This document shows, piece by piece, positions 57,187 to 64,000 of a stretch of DNA of 64,000 nt (its first letter is position 1; each line of letters opens with the position of its first letter). A program made the translations under genes and the position numbers. The stretch is taken from the NCBI RefSeq assembly GCF_904846315.1, contig NZ_CAJHAF010000001.1, forward strand, positions 992,001 to 1,056,000, read 5' to 3'. Under the pieces are notes generated by a model. It saw nothing but the letters and a program-made list of their open reading frames with translations. It made no database searches and was not told the origin of the DNA. The stretch is from Psychrobacter jeotgali (GTDB lineage: Bacteria > Pseudomonadota > Gammaproteobacteria > Pseudomonadales > Moraxellaceae).

Positions 57187-57312
57187 ATGAAAACTCTTGC
57201 CTTTATTTATACCCTTGTTTTGACGACGCTATTAAGTGGGTGTCAATCTATTCAGTTTTTTGACAGCCCTATCCCTGTAGTCTCTAAACCTGCTATAACT
57301 AAGCCGATTTAA
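57187..57312 (+). CDS. 41-residue small lipoprotein
   Basis: An ATG at 57187 opens a 41-codon frame with an excellent lipoprotein signal: MKTLAFIYTLVLTTLLSGCQ, the Cys at residue 19 in a lipobox. Only 22 residues remain after processing (ending PAITKPI). A terminator follows 37 bases later, which supports expression as its own unit. Function unknown; similar tiny lipoproteins (entericidin-like) occur in many bacteria, but there is no specific match. Confidence 0.65.
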   Translation: MKTLAFIYTLVLTTLLSGCQSIQFFDSPIPVVSKPAITKPI

Positions 57313-57348
57313 AGCAGCACTAACAACCGATTATTTATCAGCTTCACA

Positions 57349-57381
57349 AAAAAACAGACGCCAATATTGACGTCTGTTTTT
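57349..57381. terminator. Bidirectional terminator after the small lipoprotein
   Basis: AAACAGACG and CGTCTGTTT form a stem that continues in the CAATATTG interior, with A and T runs outside. It also serves the leftward flavodoxin gene. Confidence 0.85.
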
Positions 57382-57440
57382 ATTTATTATGACTCTGTAT
57401 TTTGATTATATGATTTACAGGTTTATAGTAGTTATTAGCC

Positions 57441-58049
57441 TCAGCTGACGGGTCTATGTTTGATAATGGTTTTTGCTAAGTGATTACCAAACCAAATAGC
57501 CGTATCAATATCGCCTTTCCCCGGGGTTTCCTCTGGTGGCGCATTGAGTGATTGAGTCATCAACCCCAAAAAGCTCGACACCCGGTTTAAGTCATTTTCC
57601 CCATGACCTGTAGGCATCAGTGGCATGCCAATCCAGTTCATACCGTGCTGCATAGCATACAGACATATCTGCTGCAGCACTGCAAGCTTATCACCGCTCA
57701 AGCCACCTGAGTTAGCAAAACCAGCGGCCCACTTACCCTCCCACTTACGATGGAACCAGCGCTTAGAGGTTTCTTCCATAAAGGTTTTTATCTCAGCAGT
57801 AGCACTACCCATATAGACAGCACTGCCAAAAACCAACAAATCAGCCTGATCCAAAAAATCCCAATCCACATCATAAATATCGATTGCTCGAGCTTGCGCT
57901 TCTGGTAGTTGCTGGCGCGCCCCTGTAACAATCGCTTCGGCTACACGCTTGGTATGACCATAGTTACTATGATAAACGACCGCTATGGATAACCCATGCG
58001 CTGGATCTGCAATAGATTTAGATGGTGAAGGTGATGCGGATGTATTCAT
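57441..58049 (-). CDS. Flavodoxin-family protein (WrbA-like)
   Basis: The 202-residue protein has the flavodoxin phosphate loop IAVVYHSNYGHTKRVAEAI (residues about 22-40), VFGSAVYMGSATAEIKTFMEETSKRW and GFANSGGLSGDKL. It resembles NAD(P)H:quinone oxidoreductases of the WrbA type or related flavodoxin-family proteins that bind FMN. It lies 31 bases after pgeF and is probably the third gene of the rluD-pgeF transcript. Confidence 0.8.
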   Translation of the reverse strand: MNTSASPSPSKSIADPAHGLSIAVVYHSNYGHTKRVAEAIVTGARQQLPEAQARAIDIYDVDWDFLDQADLLVFGSAVYMGSATAEIKTFMEETSKRWFHRKWEGKWAAGFANSGGLSGDKLAVLQQICLYAMQHGMNWIGMPLMPTGHGENDLNRVSSFLGLMTQSLNAPPEETPGKGDIDTAIWFGNHLAKTIIKHRPVS

Positions 58050-58080
58050 ACGAACTCTACAATAAGTAAAAGGTTAGGAA

Positions 58081-59157
58081 TTAGATAGCTGGGCTACGCA
58101 CGATAATCAGTGCCATACGTCCAGTGGCTGACTGCTGTAAATGAGTTTGGCGACGATAAGAATAGTAACGCTGATCGGCATAACTACAAGGATAGTCATC
58201 ATTACCCACATTTATACCAGCACTCTGTAGTTGATAAGCAGCCAACTTAGGCAAATCTAGCTTGATCTTGTCTTCAGTTGTGCGTTCAGTTGTGCGCTCA
58301 GTTACGAATAAGCTGTCTATAGTTTTATTTTTAACGATTACTTTAGCGCTATCTGCAAAATTATCAACTGCCTTATGTAAATAATCAGGTTTAGGATAAC
58401 TGGATTTCGTATGACTAGACGCCGTCACAACATCAGCAGCTGTACAGAATAGTTGATCAAATTTATGGATGGCGGCCGCTGATAAGGATTGATTTTCTAT
58501 ACAGCCCGCCAGCAACTTTTCTCGAACCTGATAACCTAACTCATAGTTATCAACGCTGATACAAGCGCCTATCCAAGCCTTTATCTGCCCTACTGAGTTA
58601 AAGCGTTCGGCTGTGGCTTTTATAATCCCGCAAGCCAGTCCTTGCCAGCCGGCATGAATGGCGGCTATCTGTCCTGTTGCTGGCTGATAGAGAACGATAG
58701 GTACGCAATCAGCGGTCATGATTGCCAAGCCAAGCTGATCCTGACGACTAATCATCGCATCAGCATCTACTGGATAGATACTAGGCGTATGCTGGTCAAT
58801 ATCATAAACCTGCTTATCATGCACCTGGTTAACCCAGTGCAAGCTCTTAATAGGTAAACGCTGCTGTAAAGCTAACTGCTCATTGATAGCGGTCAGCAGT
58901 CGCATACGGTTATCCAAGACCTTAAGCGCCTTATCTTTGACATGTAACCCTAAATTAAACTCGCCGTAACTAGTCTGCGCGGTAATATTGAATGGCTGAT
59001 CATTAGATAGCGACCCCTCAACTTCTGAATCAAAGGCTGTCTCATTAAAAGACGACAGGTTTGTACAAGCTAGCGTTTGAAAGATATTCACATCACCCAG
59101 CTGAGTCAGCTCTACCATAGGAGGTTTATCATTCATCGCATAGGTCTCGTCACTCAT
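58081..59157 (-). CDS. pgeF: Peptidoglycan editing factor PgeF (YfiH/laccase-domain)
   Basis: The 358-residue protein has the characteristic Cys/His active site of the family: His in LHWVNQVHDKQVYD, Cys in AIMTADCVPIVLY and His in QIAAIHAGWQGLACGI; IGACISVDNYELG and DQRYYSYRRQ complete it. It acts on misplaced L-Ser in muropeptides. The usual length is about 250; the excess is an N-terminal extension and an insertion around residues 220-310, including a Glu-Arg-Thr-Thr repeat. It follows rluD by six bases, with tight coupling. Confidence 0.87.
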   Translation of the reverse strand: MSDETYAMNDKPPMVELTQLGDVNIFQTLACTNLSSFNETAFDSEVEGSLSNDQPFNITAQTSYGEFNLGLHVKDKALKVLDNRMRLLTAINEQLALQQRLPIKSLHWVNQVHDKQVYDIDQHTPSIYPVDADAMISRQDQLGLAIMTADCVPIVLYQPATGQIAAIHAGWQGLACGIIKATAERFNSVGQIKAWIGACISVDNYELGYQVREKLLAGCIENQSLSAAAIHKFDQLFCTAADVVTASSHTKSSYPKPDYLHKAVDNFADSAKVIVKNKTIDSLFVTERTTERTTEDKIKLDLPKLAAYQLQSAGINVGNDDYPCSYADQRYYSYRRQTHLQQSATGRMALIIVRSPAI

Positions 59158-59163
59158 TTAGAA

Positions 59164-60378
59164 TTACTCAGCGCCATAATCATCATTCAGCACGGCTACT
59201 AATTGCTGCATATCTTCAGGCATAGGCACGGATACTTCAATATCCTCACCAGTCACCGGATGTACAAAACCCAGTTCATAGGCATGTAAAGCTTGGCGCG
59301 GGAAGTTCAGAATAGCCTGACGCTGCGCTTCACTTAAGCCTGCACGCAACTGGCGACGACCACCATAAACCCGATCACCCACTATAGGATGAGTGATATG
59401 ACTCAAATGGACGCGAATCTGATGAGTGCGTCCGGTCTCAAGCCCTACATCTAATAAACAGTAACTATCATTGAGCGGCGTAATAGCCAAAAGATGAGTT
59501 ACCGCCTCACGCCCAGCCGTCATAACGGTCATTTTTGTACGCTGATTACGATGGCGGCCAATAGGCGCATCGATACGACGATGACGGCCAAGGCTTGCCG
59601 CATCGCCTGCGACTATACACTGGTAGTGACGGTAGACTGATTTGTCTTTTAGCTGCGCCATCAGTGCCATTTGCGCAGGCTTAGTTTTGCCAATCAATAG
59701 CAGTCCTGACGTATCTTTATCGATGCGATGCACCAATCCGGCACGTGGCAGATGGTGCTGCTGTGGATAGTGATATAATAAGGCGTTGACTAAAGTACCG
59801 GTTTGATTGCCTGCACCTGGATGCACCACCATGCCTACCGGTTTATTAATGACCAACACATCCTGGTCTTCATAAACCACCTCAATAGCGATGTTTTCAG
59901 GCTGATCTTCACTATGCTGCTGTAAGGTCGTCGATAGATGCAAAACATCACCCGCTTTTACCCGTTGCTTGGGCTTTTGGGTAGTGCTATTACTTATTAG
60001 GCTACCGTCACTAATCCAGCTTTGTAGCTGCGCTCGGGAAAAATCGGTAAACACTTTTGAAGCCAGTTTATCAATGCGCAAACCAGCTTCATTTTCAGTG
60101 ACCGTATGAGTCACGTCTATAATTACAGGTACCGGCTGTCCCGCTACTGACAAGCTTGCATTAGGCTCATCATCTATATCATCCATATCGTCTAATAGTT
60201 CATCAGAAAATGAGCTTTCAAGCAGCTCATCATCTGCTGATAGATCGCTATTTTGTTGATGATTATCAAGGTTATCGGTAGCAGATAAGTCTTTTTCAGA
60301 CTTAGGCGGCGTAGGTAAGTCGGTATTTGGCGATGTTTTTTCGGTCATAGCATCATTATTCATAACAGATTCATACAT
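59164..60378 (-). CDS. rluD: 23S rRNA pseudouridine synthase RluD
   Basis: The C-terminal 300 residues have the S4 domain (AGLRIDKLASKVFTDFSRAQLQSWI), the catalytic Asp in LVHRIDKDTSGLLLIGKT, and HQIRVHLSHITHPIVGDRVYGG. It modifies helix 69 of 23S rRNA. An acidic, Ser/Asp-rich N-terminal extension of about 85 residues precedes the S4 domain. I chose the ATG at 60378 (MYESVMNNDAMTEK); an ATG at 60486 gives a longer product whose first 36 residues look non-coding, and 60363 and 60348 are also possible. It is divergent from bamD, a common arrangement. Confidence 0.85.
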   Translation of the reverse strand: MYESVMNNDAMTEKTSPNTDLPTPPKSEKDLSATDNLDNHQQNSDLSADDELLESSFSDELLDDMDDIDDEPNASLSVAGQPVPVIIDVTHTVTENEAGLRIDKLASKVFTDFSRAQLQSWISDGSLISNSTTQKPKQRVKAGDVLHLSTTLQQHSEDQPENIAIEVVYEDQDVLVINKPVGMVVHPGAGNQTGTLVNALLYHYPQQHHLPRAGLVHRIDKDTSGLLLIGKTKPAQMALMAQLKDKSVYRHYQCIVAGDAASLGRHRRIDAPIGRHRNQRTKMTVMTAGREAVTHLLAITPLNDSYCLLDVGLETGRTHQIRVHLSHITHPIVGDRVYGGRRQLRAGLSEAQRQAILNFPRQALHAYELGFVHPVTGEDIEVSVPMPEDMQQLVAVLNDDYGAE

Positions 60379-61066
60379 GGCAAAGTCACCAGAGTGAGCT
60401 TTGAGTAAGTAAATAGAAACAAGCAGTTGACCTTTGACAATAATCCTCATCAAAACAGCCAAACTAGAGTCGGCATAGTGTAGCATGCTCAGCGCTCAAG
60501 CCCTATAGCCATCATCAGCTATCTGTCAGCCATACTAGTTTTTCTAAAGTTATCTCAAAAGCTTAAAGCCAGTAAAGAGAACGGACAAAGATAAATAAAC
60601 AGCATGGTAGCTCCTACGCTAATAACTTCTGTAATATAACGTAGTGGTAATTTACTGTATATTTAGCACAGCGGACCTTATTTATCGTCGCCCATTAATG
60701 CTGTGCATGCTAAACTAGCAAAAATTTATTAAGCGATTAGCACCTTTTAGGATTCTAAGCAGTAGATAGGTGCACTTATTAATTCGCCTATAAACTGTTT
60801 TGAATACTTATTATGTTGTCGATTAACGATAAAGTCGCACACAAAAATAGACGAAGCGCTGGTTATTCTATAAAGTACAGTCATATTTGCTGTATGCTAT
60901 GGCTCACCCAAGTAGGGTAACTATAGGTTAGTTCATTCTTATAAAGCATTAATAATACCTGCTTAACGGCTATTTGTTTTAATGGACTATCGTTAATTTT
61001 ATTCCTAATTTATTATAACGTATGATAGCGTTGCTGCTATTATGCATCTTGCGTCGGAGAAGAAGT
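60379..61066. other. Region between rluD and bamD
   Basis: This is 688 AT-rich bases between divergent genes. Besides the uncertain rluD 5' end, I see no other gene. It must carry both promoters. Confidence 0.4.
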
Positions 61067-62305
61067 ATGCGCCCTGTTGGCAACACGTTTATCAAATTAT
61101 CCTCAGTGACTCTACTTACCCTCAGTATGAGCTTGGTAGGTTGTCAGACCTTTAAGAACCTAACCGGTCAGGGTGATGAAGACGCAGTCGAAACGGCTGA
61201 AAAATCAGAGCAAGCCTATTACCGTGACGCTATCAATAAGATCGAAAAAGGTCGTTATTCTCAAGCTGTCGAAGACTTGTCTAACTTACGTACCTTCTAC
61301 CCTACTGGGCAGTATGCTGAGCAAGCCCTGCTGGATATTATGTATGCGCAGTATGTGAGCGGCGATTATGAAACCGCAGCGGCGAGCGCTGAGCGTTTTA
61401 TTAGTTTATATCCTGCCAACCCACAGATTAGCTACGCCTACTACGTACGTGGTATCGCTAATATGCAAGGTCCCTCCGATGGCCTGAAGATATTCAAGGT
61501 CGATCAATCTAAACGCAGTACCGCTTATTACCGTCTAGCATTTGCTAACTTTCAAGAGCTGGTTAATAAATACCCTAGCAGTCCTTACGCTCCTGATGCC
61601 GCTCAGCGCATGACCTATATTTATAACCAGTTCGCTCAAAGTGAATTGAACGCCGCTAACTGGTATATCGAGCGTGAAGCCCATGTCGCTGCAGTCAACC
61701 GTGCCAAGTGGGTCTTTCAGTATTATCCGCTTAGCGAATCAGTACCCGAAGCCATTGCTATTCTAGCTTACAGCCATGAGCAATTAGGACTCAATGATCT
61801 GGCGCAAGAATATAAAACCTTGCTACAGATTAACTACCCTAATTGGCTCACTGATGATGGCCGAGTAAAACTGGCTACGAAACGAGACCGTTCATGGCTA
61901 AACAAGTTAACTTTTGGCCAATTAGGCCGGGTTAATGTTGCAGACTCTGCACTCGTTGAAGGTCAGTATAGCGGCGCTACCAAAACTCAGATAGTTCGTA
62001 ATGCTAATCAGCTAAGATTACCCGCTAGTAATGCAGAATCTGCTACGATGTCATCAGCTATAGGTGGGCCGGTACGTAATAGAGGGGTTAATGTTGGTCT
62101 TGGCTTGCCTGAGAGCTCAACTGAACAAGTTTCAGGTCAAGGTAGTGCCAGTGCTGCTGCAAGAGAAGCGGCTGTTGATCCCCAGAACACCAATCCAAGT
62201 CGCCGCACCACTTTGCCCAATACTGATGGCCGTGATCGTATTCGCTTGGCACCATCCGATAGAAGCACTACTACCGATAATATAGAGTCAGAGGATGACA
62301 ATTAA
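61067..62305 (+). CDS. bamD: Outer membrane protein assembly factor BamD
   Basis: The protein has 412 residues from the ATG at 61067 (GGAGA seven bases upstream). The lipobox Cys is in LSMSLVGCQTFK. Five TPR-like repeats follow (residues about 45-260), with DAINKIEKGRYSQAVEDLSNL, TGQYAEQALLDIMYAQY and ANWYIEREAHVAAVNRAKWVFQYYPLS. BamD is essential for inserting outer-membrane barrels. Typical BamD is about 245-270 residues; here about 140 residues rich in Ser, Asn, Arg and Thr are added, of unknown use. Confidence 0.93.
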   Translation: MRPVGNTFIKLSSVTLLTLSMSLVGCQTFKNLTGQGDEDAVETAEKSEQAYYRDAINKIEKGRYSQAVEDLSNLRTFYPTGQYAEQALLDIMYAQYVSGDYETAAASAERFISLYPANPQISYAYYVRGIANMQGPSDGLKIFKVDQSKRSTAYYRLAFANFQELVNKYPSSPYAPDAAQRMTYIYNQFAQSELNAANWYIEREAHVAAVNRAKWVFQYYPLSESVPEAIAILAYSHEQLGLNDLAQEYKTLLQINYPNWLTDDGRVKLATKRDRSWLNKLTFGQLGRVNVADSALVEGQYSGATKTQIVRNANQLRLPASNAESATMSSAIGGPVRNRGVNVGLGLPESSTEQVSGQGSASAAAREAAVDPQNTNPSRRTTLPNTDGRDRIRLAPSDRSTTTDNIESEDDN

Positions 62306-62376
62306 AAGGGATTGATGACTCTAGTCGTCTGTACTTTTTAATTTTATTTATAGCTGCCCACAAATTATAAATTTAT

Positions 62377-62407
62377 AAGGTCAACTGTATAGTTGGCCTT
62401 ATTTTTC
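62377..62407 (+). terminator. Terminator after bamD
   Basis: AAGGTCAACT and AGTTGGCCTT pair around GTAT, followed by ATTTTT. It lies 72 bases after the bamD stop. Confidence 0.85.
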
Positions 62408-62504
62408 TATTGAAACAATAAATATAATCTGTTGTTTAATAGGGGTTATAAAGAGTTAAATAGCAGATTAAGTTTAAAACTTATATTTCTGTTAAATATT
62501 ATTT

Positions 62505-62516
62505 GCTTAGGCTATT
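62505..62516 (+). repeat. GCTTAGGCTATT copy 6 (intergenic, upstream of dnaG)
   Basis: Exact 12-mer in non-coding DNA 107 bases before the dnaG start, in the same orientation as the five recBCD copies. Confidence 0.75.
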
Positions 62517-62572
62517 TTATTGTCGTTCAAAATCAATAAGCCTACTCCTGACCGATACTATAAAATAAATAC

Positions 62573-62603
62573 AAGCTATAAAATAATTCTTATTTTATAG
62601 CTT
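62573..62603. promoter_or_regulatory. Perfect 14-bp inverted repeat upstream of dnaG
   Basis: AAGCTATAAAATAA (62573-62586) and its complement (62590-62603) flank only TTC. The structure ends 19 bases before the dnaG ATG. A second TATAAAATAAAT stretch precedes it. It could be an operator, an mRNA hairpin or a terminator/attenuator; it lacks a T-run. Confidence 0.7.
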
Positions 62604-62622
62604 ATGGTAAACTATCCTTCTC

Positions 62623-64000
62623 ATGAGTATTCCTAGCCATATCCTTGATCAATTAAATAGCCAAGCCGATCTCATTAGTATGATTGGGCGGCACACTACG
62701 CTTAAACGGGCAGGTAGTGAATATAAAGGCTGCTGTCCGTTTCATGGTGAAAAGTCACCTTCCTTTTATGTCAATCCGCAAAAAAACATCTACCATTGTT
62801 TTGGTTGTAGTGTCGGCGGTAATGCTATAAGTTTTTTGCGTGATTATGAAAATCTAACCTTTATTGAAGCGGTTAATGAGCTGTCTAAACAAACCGGCAT
62901 CGAGGTGCCTAAAGAAGAGCAGCAAAACGTCAGCTATCAACGCACTGCCCCAAAATCTAAAACTATACCTAAAGCCGCTCAGCCGGTGAATACCCCAGTA
63001 CCGCCGTTACCTTTATCAGCAGCCAATACACCTACTGATTCTCATACTTATGATCAGCCACCAGATTATAATAGCGACAGCTATGAGCGTTTATCAACTT
63101 TTATACCTGCTGATCAAGCTTATGAAGTTATAGATTATAGCGATACCGCTTACTACGCCAGCGATGCGCAAGACTCTCCTCCTGCCTGGTTAGGAAGTGA
63201 GGGCTCTGTAAACTTAGACGCTAGACATGCTACTAGCCATAAAGGCCACTATGAAAACAATGTGGAACAGAATGCAGAACAGGACGGTAACCTATATGAG
63301 CTACTGACCCGAATTCAGCAGTTCTATCAACACAATCTGAGCACTCATCCGCACGCTAAACATTACTTTACTGCACGCGGTATTACCGAGCAAAGTATTG
63401 AAAATTTTGGCTTAGGGTATGCGCCCTTTGGTTGGCAACATCTTGAACATCAGTTTCCGCAGGATATTGAGGGGTTAAAAGCTTTAGGTTTGGTACGCCA
63501 ATCAGAGTCAGGACGTGATTATGATCTGCTGCGAGACCGGATTATTTTCCCTATTCGAGACCATCAAGGACGTACCATTGGTTTTGGCGGACGTGCGCTT
63601 GATGACGAGGTCAAACCTAAATATATTAATTCATCCGACTCGCCTGTATTCCATAAGCAGTATGTGCTTTACGGCTATTATGAGTCACGCCAGCAGCGTG
63701 CTGAGCGCTGGTTAGTAGTTGAAGGCTATATGGATGTGATCGCCCTTTACCAAGCCGGTATTTATGGCGCTGTAGCATCGATGGGCACAGCAATCAATGA
63801 AAGTCAGATCTCGCGTTTACTCACTTTAAATCCGACTTTGACCTTGAGTTTTGATGGCGATAGTGCAGGACAAAAAGCGGCTTGGCGCACCCTTGAGGTC
63901 GCTCTGCCCGTACTCAGCGATGATAAAGAGCTGCGCTTTTTGACCCTGCCTAATAACCATGATCCCGATACCTTTATAAAAGCTCACGGCGCCGATGCCA
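62623..64000 (+). CDS. dnaG: DNA primase DnaG, 5' part (cut by window edge)
   Basis: The frame is open from the ATG at 62623 to the window end (459 codons). The N-terminus is MSIPSHILDQLNSQADLISM, the zinc-binding domain has CCPFHGEKSPSFYV and HCFGCSVGGN (residues about 38-70), and the RNA polymerase core has RDRIIFPIRDHQGRTIGFGGR and the TOPRIM motif VVEGYMDVIALYQAG near residue 366, then LSFDGDSAGQKAA. In Escherichia coli EGYMDV is at about residue 265, so a polar, Tyr/Ser/Asp-rich insertion of about 100 residues separates zinc and catalytic domains here. It synthesises primers for replication. Confidence 0.95.
   Translation, partial: MSIPSHILDQLNSQADLISMIGRHTTLKRAGSEYKGCCPFHGEKSPSFYVNPQKNIYHCFGCSVGGNAISFLRDYENLTFIEAVNELSKQTGIEVPKEEQQNVSYQRTAPKSKTIPKAAQPVNTPVPPLPLSAANTPTDSHTYDQPPDYNSDSYERLSTFIPADQAYEVIDYSDTAYYASDAQDSPPAWLGSEGSVNLDARHATSHKGHYENNVEQNAEQDGNLYELLTRIQQFYQHNLSTHPHAKHYFTARGITEQSIENFGLGYAPFGWQHLEHQFPQDIEGLKALGLVRQSESGRDYDLLRDRIIFPIRDHQGRTIGFGGRALDDEVKPKYINSSDSPVFHKQYVLYGYYESRQQRAERWLVVEGYMDVIALYQAGIYGAVASMGTAINESQISRLLTLNPTLTLSFDGDSAGQKAAWRTLEVALPVLSDDKELRFLTLPNNHDPDTFIKAHGADA

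Overview
The window looks like chromosomal DNA of a Psychrobacter-type member of the Moraxellaceae (Gammaproteobacteria). The evidence is moderate-to-low GC (my impression, not computed), a methylcitrate cluster with prpF and prpD, an enlarged recC-recB-recD operon without ptrA, the DUF2868/DUF3482 pair, a bamD/rluD divergent pair next to dnaG, and many membrane and envelope genes of Moraxellaceae type. It is mostly housekeeping and metabolic DNA. No prophage, CRISPR array or intact mobile element is visible; one IS3-type transposase remnant is present near 40.5 kb.

Layout. 0-5.5 kb: the 3' end of prpF, an MsbA-like ABC exporter, a phasin-like protein, a GNAT enzyme with a C-terminal membrane tail, and prpD (propionate catabolism). 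5.5-14.8 kb: an SDR oxidoreductase, the DUF2868/DUF3482 membrane protein-GTPase pair, an ArsA/Get3-type ATPase with a small Cys-Cys-ending (Cory-CC-star type) partner, a CstA carbon-starvation transporter, an unrecognised 222-aa protein and a hypoxanthine/guanine phosphoribosyltransferase. 14.8-26.2 kb: recC-recB-recD, transcribed leftwards. 26.7-33.9 kb: a hypothetical protein and a membrane-anchored ModA-like protein, tRNA-Arg(CCU), an M14 carboxypeptidase, a micro-ORF, and a three-gene set (YoaK/DUF1275 membrane protein, isochorismatase-like hydrolase, amidohydrolase with a Cys/His tail). 34-42.5 kb: a GDSL autotransporter esterase, a MacAB-like efflux operon, a DUF302 lipoprotein, the IS remnant and an SLC13-type anion transporter. 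42.6-48.5 kb: putA, split into two coupled reading frames, and an NCS2 purine permease. 49-52.6 kb: tolQRAB. 52.7-57.3 kb: a Tat-exported flavin amine oxidase with two c-type cytochromes, and a small lipoprotein. 57.4-64 kb: flavodoxin, pgeF and rluD (leftwards), bamD (rightwards) and the 5' part of dnaG.

How the genes work together. The Prp genes dispose of propionyl-CoA. PutA feeds proline to glutamate. TolQRAB and BamD serve the outer membrane. RecBCD repairs double-strand breaks. The amine oxidase plausibly passes electrons to its neighbouring cytochromes rather than directly to oxygen.

The most unusual signal is an exact 12-mer, GCTTAGGCTATT, found six times, always in the same orientation. 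Five copies lie inside recBCD, each read as Asn-Ser-Leu-Ser on the coding strand, and one lies upstream of dnaG. Other points of interest are the separately translated PutA C-terminal domain, the periplasmic amine oxidase/cytochrome cluster, a 15-bp in-frame repeat in recB, a perfect 14-bp inverted repeat just upstream of dnaG, and an insertion of about 100 residues in DnaG.
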